DNA of 12,388 nt from Lysobacterales bacterium (GCA_015655035.1 JAATFS010000107.1:1-12388); one strand, 5' to 3'. Shown: positions 1-7,675, counted from the stretch's first letter. The notes: generated by a model from the letters alone, not told the origin. Program-made: numbers and translations.

Positions 1-801
1 CTGTTCCCGGAAAAGGGCTGGGCCGAGGGCCTGGTCGGCGCCGGACGCGCGCTGGATCCGGCTTCGCGCCGCATTCTCGCGTTCGACTTCCTTGGCGCTG
101 ACGGCACCCTGGATGCGCCGATCGATACCGCCGACCAGGCCGATGCCGCAGCTGCGCTGCTGGACTCGCTTGGCATCGACGTACTGCATGGCTTCGTCGG
201 CTACTCGTATGGTGCGCTGGTCGGCCAGCAGCTTGCGATCCGACATCCGGCGCGGCTGCGCCGCCTGGTCGCGGTCAGTGGCGCGCACCGCGCGCATCCC
301 TATGCCGCCGCCTGGCGCGCATTGCAGCGGCGCGCGGTCGCGCTGGGCCAGTTGCAGTGCGCCGAGAGCCATGGGCTGGCTCTGGCGCGCCAGTTCGCGA
401 TGCTCAGCTACCGTACGCCGGAGGAATTCGGCGAGCGCTTCGATGCCGCGCCGGAAGTGATCAATGGCCGCGTTCGCGTCGCCGCCGAGGATTATCTGGA
501 TGCCGCTGGCGCGCAATACGTGGCGCGTACCCAGGTCAATGCCTACCTGCGCCTGTCCGAATCGATCGACCTGCACCGGATCGATCCAGCAGCGGTTGCC
601 GTGCCCACCGTGGTGGTCGCCGTCGAAGGCGACCGCCTGGTGCCGCTATCCGATCTCGTCACCCTGGTCGAGGGCCTGGGCACGCGCGGCAGTCTGCGCG
701 TGTTGCGTTCGCCCTACGGCCACGATGCCTTCCTCAAAGAAACCGATCGCATCGATGCGATCCTCGCCACCGCCCTTCGCCCCACCGGAGAAACCGCATG
801 A
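1..801 (+). CDS. metX: homoserine O-acyltransferase (MetX-like alpha/beta hydrolase fold), 5' end missing
   Basis: The reading frame is open from base 1 to a TGA at 799-801, so about 266 C-terminal residues are present and the N-terminus lies upstream. The protein is an alpha/beta-hydrolase-fold acyltransferase. The nucleophile elbow GYSYGA has its Ser codon at 205-207, a likely catalytic Asp sits in EGDRLVP (codon 631-633), and a likely catalytic His sits in YGHDAF (721-723). Enzymes of this family move an acetyl or succinyl group from CoA onto homoserine, the committing step of methionine synthesis in the cytoplasm. The fold and motifs are seen directly. The substrate is inferred from the metB and homoserine dehydrogenase genes that follow in a coupled operon. 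The elbow differs from the GGSMGG of classical MetX, so it belongs to a divergent branch. The acyl donor cannot be read from the sequence, though a MetB partner favours succinyl. The stop overlaps the metB start as ATGA. Confidence 0.82.
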   Translation: MFPEKGWAEGLVGAGRALDPASRRILAFDFLGADGTLDAPIDTADQADAAAALLDSLGIDVLHGFVGYSYGALVGQQLAIRHPARLRRLVAVSGAHRAHPYAAAWRALQRRAVALGQLQCAESHGLALARQFAMLSYRTPEEFGERFDAAPEVINGRVRVAAEDYLDAAGAQYVARTQVNAYLRLSESIDLHRIDPAAVAVPTVVVAVEGDRLVPLSDLVTLVEGLGTRGSLRVLRSPYGHDAFLKETDRIDAILATALRPTGETA

Positions 802-2024
802 GCTTCCGTCATCCCACCGATGCCCCCAGTAGTGCCACCACCGCCGCCGTGCGTGCCGGCATCGATCGCGATACCGCTTTTGGCGCGGTAACGCCGCCGA
901 TCGTGCTGTCGTCCAATTTCAGCTTCGAGGGCTTCAATCAGAAGCGCGAGTACGACTACACCCGCAGTGGCAACCCCACCCGTGACCTGCTGGGCGAGGC
1001 GCTGGCGGAGCTCGAGGGCGGTGCAGGCGGCGTGATCACCGCCACCGGCATAGGTGCGATCAACCTCGTGCTCAACGCCTTCTTGCAGCCGGGTCAGAAG
1101 CTGGTGGTGCCGCACGATGCCTACGGCGGCAGCTGGCGGCTGTTCGATGCGCTGGCCAAGAAGGGCCACTTCGACCTGATCACCGCCGATCTGACCGACC
1201 CGCGCTCGCTGGCCGATGCGCTGGCCCAGTCGCCAACGCTGGTGCTGATCGAGACCCCGTCCAACCCGCTGCTGCGCATTACCGACCTGCGCCTGGTCAC
1301 CGAGGCCGCGCACAAGGCCGGCGCGCTGGTGGTGGTGGACAACACCTTCCTGTCGCCGGCATTGCAGAAGCCGATCGAGTTTGGTGCCGACCTGGTGATC
1401 CATTCGACCACCAAATACGTCAACGGCCACAGCGACGTAGTCGGCGGTGCGGTGATCGCGCGCGAGGCCGAGCTGCACCAGAAGCTGGTGTGGTGGGCCA
1501 ATGCGCTGGGCCTGACCGGTTCGCCGTTCGATGCCTTCCTGACCCTGCGCGGCTTGCGCACGCTGGATGCGCGCCTGCGCGTGCACCAGGAAAACGCCGC
1601 TGCGATCGTCGAGTTGCTGGATGGGCATGCTGTGGTCAGCCAGGTCTATTTCCCCGGGTTGGCCTCGCACCCGGGACACGCGCTGGCCGCGCGCCAGCAG
1701 AAGGGCTTCGGCGCGATGATCAGCTTCGAGCTGGTCGGCGGCGAGGCGGCGGTACGCGCGTTCGTCGATGGCTTGCGCTATTTCACCCTGGCCGAGTCGC
1801 TGGGTGGCGTGGAAAGCCTGGTTGCGCATCCGGCAACGATGACGCACGCGGCGATGAGTGCCGAAGCGCGGGCCAACGCCGGCATTTCCGATGGGCTGCT
1901 GCGTCTGTCGGTCGGCATCGAATCGTCCGAGGATCTGTTGGCCGACCTGCGTGCCGGCCTGGTCCGGGCGCAGGCGGTGAGCGAAGCGGCGGGCGAGCAG
2001 GCGGCACAGCGGGTCGGCGCGTGA
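798..2024 (+). CDS. metB: cystathionine gamma-synthase (PLP enzyme)
   Basis: This 408-residue PLP-dependent enzyme of the Cys/Met metabolism family joins an activated homoserine ester to cysteine to make cystathionine in the transsulfuration route to methionine. Family motifs occur in order: YDYTRSGNPTRD near residue 50, the PLP-contacting stretch around VPHDAYGGSWRLFD, VVDNTFLSP, and the Schiff-base lysine K206 in HSTTKYVNGHSD. The C-terminal block GFGAMISFEL, FTLAESLGGVESL and THAAMS closely parallels E. coli MetB as I know it, which separates it from O-acetylhomoserine sulfhydrylases. It may still have sulfhydrylase side activity. The ATG at 798 overlaps the metX stop by four bases and has a GGAG seven bases upstream (787-790). 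An open frame runs further upstream but is only the shadow of metX. The length is slightly above the roughly 386 residues of E. coli MetB, with a short Ala-rich C-terminal tail. Confidence 0.95.
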   Translation: MSFRHPTDAPSSATTAAVRAGIDRDTAFGAVTPPIVLSSNFSFEGFNQKREYDYTRSGNPTRDLLGEALAELEGGAGGVITATGIGAINLVLNAFLQPGQKLVVPHDAYGGSWRLFDALAKKGHFDLITADLTDPRSLADALAQSPTLVLIETPSNPLLRITDLRLVTEAAHKAGALVVVDNTFLSPALQKPIEFGADLVIHSTTKYVNGHSDVVGGAVIAREAELHQKLVWWANALGLTGSPFDAFLTLRGLRTLDARLRVHQENAAAIVELLDGHAVVSQVYFPGLASHPGHALAARQQKGFGAMISFELVGGEAAVRAFVDGLRYFTLAESLGGVESLVAHPATMTHAAMSAEARANAGISDGLLRLSVGIESSEDLLADLRAGLVRAQAVSEAAGEQAAQRVGA

Positions 2025-3106
2025 GCAGCGCGGCGCCTGCCGTGCAGCGCGCCGCCCCAGCGGCAGCGTCAGTGCCACGACTGGCGTTGCTGGGTACCGG
2101 AACAGTGGGCAAGGCATTCTTGGCGCGCTACCAGGCGTTGCAGCAGCGGCAGTTGCGCCTGCCGCGCTTCGAGTGGCTGGCCAATTCGCGCACGGTGCTG
2201 AGTTGCGGTTCCGATCCGGGGCAGGCGCTGGCCGCAGCCAGCGTCGCGGCGCGCGATGAGGCGCGCCTGCAACGCTGGGCCGACACCGTTGCGGTGCAGT
2301 GGGGCGACATCGTGGTGGATGCCACCGCCAGCGAGGCGATCGCCGCACAGCATGTGGAGTGGTTGTCGCGTGGTGTGCATGTGGTGACCGCCAACAAGCT
2401 GGGGCAGGGCATGCAGCTGTCGCGTGCCCGTGCGATCCAGGCCGCGCGGCACAAGCTCGGCGTGGTCTACGGCGACAGTGCCACCGTGGGTGCCGGCCTG
2501 CCGCTGCTGAGCAGCGTGCGCGCGCTGGTGGCCGGCGGCGATCATATCCATGCGATCGAGGGGGTGCTGTCCGGCTCGCTGGCATGGCTGTTTCATCGCT
2601 ATGACGGCAATCGTCCGTTTTCCGAGTGCGTGCGCGAGGCGATGGCGGCTGGCTATACCGAGCCGGATGCGCGTATCGACCTGTCCGGCGAGGACGTCCG
2701 GCGCAAGCTGCTGATCCTGGCGCGCGCGGCTGGGCAAGCGCTGGTGGCCGAACAGATAGAGGTGGCGTCGCTGGTGCCGGCAGAACTGGCCGCCGTGCCG
2801 CTGAGCGACCTGGACGGGAATCTGTCGCAGTTGGACGAGGGCTTGCAGGCGCGCTGGCGCAGCGCGCAGGCGGCGGGGCATTGCCTGCGCTTCGTGGGGC
2901 GCGTGGATGCGCAAGGCGCGCATGTGGGATTGCGCGAGTTGCCGCTGTCCCACCCGCTGGCCGGTGGCGCCGGCACCGACAACCGGGTCGCCATCCGCAG
3001 CGACCGCTATCCCGAGCAGCCCTTGCTGATCCAGGGGCCGGGCGCCGGGGCCGAAGTGACCGCCGCGGCCCTGCTGGACGACGTGCTGCGGATCGTTGCT
3101 GGCTAG
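2021..3106 (+). CDS. hom: homoserine dehydrogenase, stand-alone, MetL/ThrA C-terminal type
   Basis: This 361-residue NAD(P)-dependent dehydrogenase reduces aspartate semialdehyde to homoserine, the precursor used by the two upstream genes. The nucleotide-binding loop GTGTVG is at 25-30, followed by VTANK with K126, GDSATVGAGLPLL at 151-163, SGSLAWL, and the catalytic region EPDARIDLSGEDVRRK, where D225 and K229 match the family's catalytic Asp-x3-Lys. The end, GPGAGAEVTAAALLDD, is typical of the homoserine dehydrogenase half of E. coli MetL and ThrA. There is no aspartokinase domain in front and no ACT domain behind, so threonine feedback through an ACT domain is not expected. I chose the GTG at 2021 because it overlaps the metB stop (GTGA), which suggests translational coupling. 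The Shine-Dalgarno signal is weak, and in-frame GTGs at 2042 and 2072 are alternatives that would remove an Ala-rich leader. Confidence 0.93.
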   Translation: MSSAAPAVQRAAPAAASVPRLALLGTGTVGKAFLARYQALQQRQLRLPRFEWLANSRTVLSCGSDPGQALAAASVAARDEARLQRWADTVAVQWGDIVVDATASEAIAAQHVEWLSRGVHVVTANKLGQGMQLSRARAIQAARHKLGVVYGDSATVGAGLPLLSSVRALVAGGDHIHAIEGVLSGSLAWLFHRYDGNRPFSECVREAMAAGYTEPDARIDLSGEDVRRKLLILARAAGQALVAEQIEVASLVPAELAAVPLSDLDGNLSQLDEGLQARWRSAQAAGHCLRFVGRVDAQGAHVGLRELPLSHPLAGGAGTDNRVAIRSDRYPEQPLLIQGPGAGAEVTAAALLDDVLRIVAG

Positions 3107-3150
3107 CACTGCACTTGCCGTAACGCAGGTTCTTCGGGATTGCAAAGAAA

Positions 3151-3175
3151 CAACGCCGGCCCGGGGCTGGCGTTG
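3151..3175. terminator. probable bidirectional intrinsic terminator
   Basis: A near-perfect hairpin lies 45 bases after the homoserine dehydrogenase stop. The arms CAACGCC and GGCGTTG, extended by a G-T pair and GCC/GGC, give about 11 pairs around a three-base loop. On the plus strand it is followed by TGGTTT. On the minus strand it is followed by the complement of AAAGAAA, a T-rich run. It sits between two converging operons (the next gene ends at 3262 on the minus strand) and could stop transcription from both sides. The T tracts are short and interrupted, so efficiency is uncertain. Confidence 0.6.
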
Positions 3176-3194
3176 TGGTTTATGCCGGCGCAAA

Positions 3195-3241
3195 CCGCCG
3201 GGAAAGCATGTGCTGCCCGTGTTGGCCGCTCGCCCCGGCGG
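3195..3241. other. second, weaker inverted repeat in the convergent spacer
   Basis: Eight-base arms CCGCCGGG (3195-3202) and CCCGGCGG (3234-3241) can pair around a loop of 31 bases, just before the end of the minus-strand hydrolase gene. No T tract follows on either strand. It might support termination or mRNA 3' end stability, or it may be chance in GC-rich DNA. Apart from this and the hairpin at 3151-3175, I see nothing else in the 155-base spacer. Confidence 0.25.
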
Positions 3242-3261
3242 TGGTCATTCCGGCCCCGGAG

Positions 3262-4260
3262 TCAGGGCGTTGCCAGGGCCTTCAGCAGTGCCGCATTGAA
3301 GCGGGAAGGGTCTTGTACCTGCGGCGAATGTCCCAGCTCGGCGAATTCCACCAGGTGCGCACCAGGAATCGCTGCGGCGGCACGCTTGCCCAGCTTCGGG
3401 TAGTCGCCTACCCGGGCCTTCACTTCCGCGGACGCCGCATCCTTGCCGATCGCGGTGCGGTCCTTCAGGCCGATGAACAGCGTGGTCGGCACGGTGATGT
3501 TCGGCAGCTCGTAGACCACCGGCTGGTTGAACACCATGTCGTAGGTCAACGCCTGGTTCCAGGCCACGGCCTGTTTGCCGGGGCCGGTATACATGCCGGC
3601 CTGCATCTGCACCCAGCGGTCGTATTCCGGCTTCCATTGGCCGCCGTAGTACACCGCCAACTGGTAGGTCTTGATGCTTGCGGCACTGGTCTTCAGCTCG
3701 TTGGCGTACCAGGTGTCGACACTGCGCCACGGCACCCCTTCGACCTTCCAGTCCTCCAGTCCGATCGGTGCGACCAGGGCCAGTTGCTCGGTGGCCTGCG
3801 GGTACATCAGCGCATAGCGGATCGCGAGCATGCCGCCCATCGAATGACCGACGATTGCCGCGCGCTGGATTCCGAGGTGTTCGAGCAGCGCGTGGGTGTT
3901 GGCGGCGAGCTGGCCGAGCGAGAACTGGTAGGCGGCCGGCTTGCTCGATTTGCAGAAGCCGATCTGATCCGGCGCGATTACCCGATAGCCGGCGCGGGAC
4001 AGCGCAAGGATGCTGTCTTCCCAGGTGGCCGCGCAGAAGTTCTTGCCGTGCAGCAGTACCGCTACGCGGCCATTGGCAGTGCCGGTGGGAGCGACGTCCA
4101 GGTAAGCCATCTCCAGCGCCTGCTGCTGGGATTGGAATGCATAGGTCCGCAGCGGATGCGGGTAGTCGAAGCCTTCCAGGCGCGGGCCGTAGCTGGGCGC
4201 TGCCTGCGCGGTGGCGGCGAACGGGCTGAACATCATCAAGGCGAGGGCGAAGTAGCGCAT
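3262..4260 (-). CDS. exported alpha/beta hydrolase
   Basis: This 332-residue hydrolase begins with a likely Sec signal peptide: a hydrophobic stretch from about residue 3 ending in ATAQA, with cleavage near residue 20, so it should act in the periplasm or outside. The core shows the oxyanion segment LLHGKNF (69-75), the strand RVIAPDQIGFCKSSKP (93-108), the nucleophile elbow GHSMGG with S140, a probable acid D267 in IGLKDRT, and H311 in ELGHSPQ. These make a complete Ser-Asp-His triad with a cap region between about 165 and 245. The fold is shared by esterases, C-C bond hydrolases, epoxide hydrolases and haloalkane dehalogenases, and I cannot assign a substrate. A Ser nucleophile argues against the dehalogenase and epoxide classes, which use Asp. 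It lies 41 bases downstream of sdaA on the same strand, so it may be cotranscribed, but no functional link is evident. I see no clear Shine-Dalgarno before the ATG. Confidence 0.85.
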   Translation of the reverse strand: MRYFALALMMFSPFAATAQAAPSYGPRLEGFDYPHPLRTYAFQSQQQALEMAYLDVAPTGTANGRVAVLLHGKNFCAATWEDSILALSRAGYRVIAPDQIGFCKSSKPAAYQFSLGQLAANTHALLEHLGIQRAAIVGHSMGGMLAIRYALMYPQATEQLALVAPIGLEDWKVEGVPWRSVDTWYANELKTSAASIKTYQLAVYYGGQWKPEYDRWVQMQAGMYTGPGKQAVAWNQALTYDMVFNQPVVYELPNITVPTTLFIGLKDRTAIGKDAASAEVKARVGDYPKLGKRAAAAIPGAHLVEFAELGHSPQVQDPSRFNAALLKALATP

Positions 4261-4301
4261 CGGGATGTCCGGGTCGGGGAAGGGGGCAGCCTAACAGCGC
4301 C

Positions 4302-5684
<1,383 letters not shown>

Positions 5685-5716
5685 GCGCTTGCCGAAGGGG
5701 TGGGCGAAAGATCGCT

Positions 5717-5722
5717 ATTCTA
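5717..5722 (-). promoter_or_regulatory. possible sdaA -10 box
   Basis: On the minus strand the spacer between sdaA and the glutaredoxin-like gene contains TAGAAT, 32 bases before the sdaA ATG. This would give a leader of about 26 bases. No convincing -35 hexamer sits 16-18 bases upstream, so this rests on the -10 match alone. Confidence 0.25.
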
Positions 5723-5761
5723 AGTTGCCGGGCGTGACGCCATGCCCTGCGCCGCAGCATT

Positions 5762-5766
5762 GGAGG
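5762..5766 (+). promoter_or_regulatory. Shine-Dalgarno deciding the start of the glutaredoxin-like gene
   Basis: A full GGAGG lies nine bases before the ATG at 5776 and fifteen before the ATG at 5782. This selects the first of the two closely spaced in-frame ATG codons. Confidence 0.65.
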
Positions 5767-5775
5767 CTATTGTTC

Positions 5776-6006
5776 ATGGTCATGACGTTGTTCCAGCGCG
5801 ACGACTGCCATCTATGCGACCTGGCATTGCAGGTGCTGGCCGAGGCGCATGTGCCGGAGTTCGATAGCGTGTTCATCGATACCGACATGGCGCTGGAAGC
5901 GCGCTACGGCACCCGGGTGCCGGTACTGCGCGACGTAGGCGGGCGCGAGCTGGACTGGCCGTTCGATGCGCTGCGCCTGGCGGACTGGCTGCGCAAGGGC
6001 GGTTGA
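5776..6006 (+). CDS. glutaredoxin-like small CxxC protein
   Basis: This 76-residue protein has a thioredoxin/glutaredoxin-like layout: a beta strand MVMTLFQ, the redox motif CHLC (C11 and C14), a following helix, and VP at 48-49 as the likely cis-proline loop preceding the glutathione-site strand. It closes with a predicted short helix, LADWLRKG. It resembles the short glutaredoxin-family proteins of the DUF836 type common in gammaproteobacteria, which are thought to be cytoplasmic thiol oxidoreductases of unknown partner. The ATG at 5776 is preferred because GGAGG (5762-5766) stands nine bases upstream. The ATG at 5782 would be too far from it. The frame stays open further upstream, but that stretch is antisense to sdaA and is not real coding. 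The gene is monocistronic as far as can be seen and convergent with the metal regulator. Confidence 0.82.
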   Translation: MVMTLFQRDDCHLCDLALQVLAEAHVPEFDSVFIDTDMALEARYGTRVPVLRDVGGRELDWPFDALRLADWLRKGG

Positions 6007-6044
6007 TGGCGCCGGGAAGCCGTCGGCATGGACACGCTCATGGA

Positions 6045-6317
6045 TTACTTCAGGTAGCTCTTGAGGATGCCGGTAACCTCGTCCACCGCGTCCTGGCGCA
6101 GGTCCGCGCTGTCGGGTGCCGCCACGTGGTGGCGCAGGTGATCGGCCAGCAGTTCCACCATCAACGCCTGTGCCGCGCCGCGAACGGCGGCCACCTGGGT
6201 CAGCACGGCGGTGCAATCGATATCGCTGCCCAGCGCCTTTTCCAGCGCTTCGACCTGGCCTCTGATCCGGCGCACACGGGCCAGGAGCTTGGGTTGGTTG
6301 TGATTGAGATGCGTCAT
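6045..6317 (-). CDS. dmeR: RcnR/DmeR-type metal-sensing repressor (CsoR/FrmR family)
   Basis: This 90-residue all-helical repressor belongs to the CsoR/RcnR/FrmR family. It has the family pattern LLARVRRIRGQVEALEKAL at the start of helix 1, then DCTAVLTQVAAVRGA and a C-terminal EVTGILKSYLK. The RcnR metal ligand set is visible as His3, Cys35, His60 and His64, which points to nickel or cobalt sensing. Copper-sensing CsoR uses a Cys-His-Cys set. FrmR formaldehyde sensors depend on Pro2, which is Thr here, so formaldehyde sensing is unlikely. The gene is divergent from a DmeF-type efflux gene, the pairing described as DmeR-DmeF in rhizobia. The apo-protein is expected to bind the shared spacer and to release it when metal binds. 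There is no classical Shine-Dalgarno. A G-run within the operator lies about ten bases before the ATG. The identity of the metal is inferred. Confidence 0.88.
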   Translation of the reverse strand: MTHLNHNQPKLLARVRRIRGQVEALEKALGSDIDCTAVLTQVAAVRGAAQALMVELLADHLRHHVAAPDSADLRQDAVDEVTGILKSYLK

Positions 6318-6325
6318 TAGGAATA

Positions 6326-6340
6326 TACCCCCCGGGGGTA
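6326..6340. promoter_or_regulatory. candidate operator for the RcnR/DmeR-type repressor
   Basis: The 69-base spacer between the divergent regulator and transporter genes contains TACCCCCCGGGGGTA: TA ends around six C and five G, an inverted repeat of seven bases about a single centre. G/C tracts bounded by TA-containing inverted repeats are the known binding sites of the CsoR/RcnR/FrmR family. The site starts eight bases upstream of the regulator ATG and ends 46 bases before the transporter ATG. A -10-like TATATT (minus strand, 6322-6327) touches its left edge, and a -10-like TATCCT (plus, 6343-6348) lies just right of it. Bound repressor could therefore close both promoters. The promoter boxes are tentative. 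Confidence 0.72.
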
Positions 6341-6386
6341 ATTATCCTACACTGGAGTCGTATTCGAATCCGGGGGCTCGCTGTAG

Positions 6387-7385
6387 ATGTCGATCGATGC
6401 CATAGCCGCCCAGCGCGGGCATTCTCATTCCTTCGGCAAGGGCAATCCGCTGGCCGAGCGCAATACCCGCCGTGCGGTCGTGCTGACGGCGGTGATGATG
6501 GTGGCCGAGATCATCGGCGGATGGTCCTTCAACTCGATGGCGCTGCTGGCCGATGGATGGCATATGAGCTCGCACGCGCTGGCGCTAGGAGTATCGCTGT
6601 TCGCCTACGCCTGCGCGCGGCGGTATGCGCAGGATCAGCGCTTCAGCTTCGGTACCTGGAAGATCGAGGTACTGGGGGGCTACACCAGTGCGATGCTACT
6701 GTTGGGCGTGGCGGGGTTGATGGCGTTCCAGTCGGTGGCGCGGCTGTTCTCGCCGCAACCGATTCATTACGAACAGGCGATCGTGATCGCAGCGATTGGC
6801 CTGTTGGTGAATTTGCTTTGTGCGTGGTGGTTGCGTGACAGTCACGCTCATTCGCATGGGCATGGGCATGGTCACGGCCATCCGCATGGACATGCCCATG
6901 CCGGCGAACCCGCGCAGCATGATCACGCTCATCATGGTCACGCCGATCTCAATCTACGCGCCGCCTATCTGCATGTGGTGGCCGATGCTGCCACCTCGGT
7001 GTTGGCGATCGTGGCGTTGAGCGCGGGCATGGTGTGGGGTGTGAGTTGGCTGGATCCGGTGATGGGGATCGCCGGTGCGGTGCTGGTGACGGTATGGGCG
7101 TGGGGGCTGCTGCGCAGTACCGGGCGCGCATTGCTGGATGCGGAGATGGATGCGCCGGTGGTGGCCGAGGTACGCGAGGTGATCGCCAATGATCCTTATC
7201 CTGCGACGATCAGTGATCTGCATGTATGGCGGGTCGGCAACGATAAGTACGCTTGCATGTTGAGCCTGGTCACGGAGGCGGCGGTGGATGCGGATCATTA
7301 CCGTGATGCGCTGTCGGTGCATGAGGAGTTGGCGCATGTGACGGTGGAGGTGTATCGGTGCGGGGGCCGTGATGGCAAGGTCTGA
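6387..7385 (+). CDS. dmeF: cation diffusion facilitator, DmeF-type Co/Ni efflux transporter
   Basis: This 332-residue inner-membrane antiporter should export divalent metal from the cytoplasm in exchange for protons. It has six probable membrane helices, at about 29-47, 56-77, 97-120, 131-149, 192-215 and 222-243. The transport-site residues are in helix 2 (DGWHMSSHA, with H59 and H63) and helix 5 (HVVAD, H196 and D200). Between helices 4 and 5 lies a cytoplasmic histidine-rich loop with 15 His from 153 to 185. The C-terminal soluble domain (about 250-325) is the usual CDF metal-binding dimer domain. The His-x3-His pattern in helix 2 differs from the His/Asp-x3-Asp of zinc transporters and, with the adjacent RcnR-like repressor, supports cobalt or nickel. 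An in-frame TAG directly before the ATG fixes the start. A GGGGG run ten bases upstream is the only ribosome-binding candidate. Confidence 0.9.
   Translation: MSIDAIAAQRGHSHSFGKGNPLAERNTRRAVVLTAVMMVAEIIGGWSFNSMALLADGWHMSSHALALGVSLFAYACARRYAQDQRFSFGTWKIEVLGGYTSAMLLLGVAGLMAFQSVARLFSPQPIHYEQAIVIAAIGLLVNLLCAWWLRDSHAHSHGHGHGHGHPHGHAHAGEPAQHDHAHHGHADLNLRAAYLHVVADAATSVLAIVALSAGMVWGVSWLDPVMGIAGAVLVTVWAWGLLRSTGRALLDAEMDAPVVAEVREVIANDPYPATISDLHVWRVGNDKYACMLSLVTEAAVDADHYRDALSVHEELAHVTVEVYRCGGRDGKV
6846..6943 (+). repeat. CAT/GG-rich coding repeat for the histidine loop
   Basis: Degenerate six-base units such as CATGGG, CATGGT and CACGGC run through this stretch and encode alternating His-Gly and His-Ala residues of the transporter's metal-binding loop. 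The unit length is a multiple of three, so copy-number change would lengthen or shorten the loop without a frameshift. Confidence 0.6.
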
Positions 7386-7416
7386 AGACAGCAGATAACT
7401 GCAGCAGCTGAAGGCA

Positions 7417-7606
7417 TAGTCAAAGGCTTTTGCGCCTGCCGGCGCGAGTCGATTTTTTCTTGCAGAAAGTAAACAAAAGTGCTCTCGCCCGAAGCGAGCC
7501 GGTGCGATGAAGCCGCACCGGTGCCCTGCGCTCCTCGGCGGAGGCGGCTCGCTTTGAGGGCGCGGTAGGTCGAGGTCGAAATCTGAGCAACAGCAACAAC
7601 AACCAC
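7417..7606. repeat. structured intergenic repeat between convergent genes
   Basis: The 290-base gap between dmeF and the YceI gene holds no credible protein but much structure. There is GCGCC-TGCC-GGCGC (7432-7445), then a T6 run (7453-7458) and a small TTTCT/AGAAA hairpin (7456-7468). A large composite fold follows. Outer arms CGCCC+AAGCGAGCC (7486-7500) pair with GGCTCGCTT+GGGCG (7546-7562). Inside them are a hairpin GGTGCG/CGCACC (7501-7519) and a smaller CTCC/GGAG hairpin (7531-7543), which together form a three-way junction. It ends in a CAACAG-like low-complexity run (7586-7602). The layout resembles Xanthomonas intergenic repeats as I remember them, which are often mis-annotated as tiny basic proteins. 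The copy number cannot be tested from one window. The rest of the gap (7386-7416 and 7607-7675) shows nothing I can name. Confidence 0.6.
7432..7458 (+). terminator. possible dmeF terminator inside the repeat
   Basis: A five-pair GC hairpin with a TGCC loop (7432-7445), about 50 bases after the dmeF stop, is followed by GAGTCGA and then six T. The seven-base gap between stem and T run is longer than in a textbook intrinsic terminator, so this is only a candidate. Confidence 0.3.
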
Positions 7607-7675
7607 GGTGGGCTGATCCGGATTGTTTCGTGGGTACCGCTTGCTTAACGCTATGTGTGCAGGGCGGTCGGCTGG

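Noticed and set aside
714..2585. Long open frame of 623 codons on the minus strand across metX, metB and the dehydrogenase
   Set aside because: It is antisense to three well-supported genes, is Arg/His/Ala-rich with low complexity, has no recognisable motif, and is a common product of GC-rich codon bias.
6045..6317. Formaldehyde sensor FrmR as the identity of the small repressor
   Set aside because: Position 2 is Thr rather than the Pro needed for formaldehyde sensing, the RcnR-like His3/Cys35/His60/His64 set is present, and the neighbour is a metal exporter, not formaldehyde dehydrogenase.
7507..7557. A 16-codon plus-strand reading frame starting at ATG 7507
   Set aside because: Its codons are the arms of the repeat hairpins and it has no upstream ribosome-binding sequence.
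7420..7606. Short minus-strand open frames with basic, Leu- and Arg-rich translations in the spacer
   Set aside because: They lie wholly in the structured repeat, have no ribosome-binding site, and look like the spurious tiny proteins often called on such elements.
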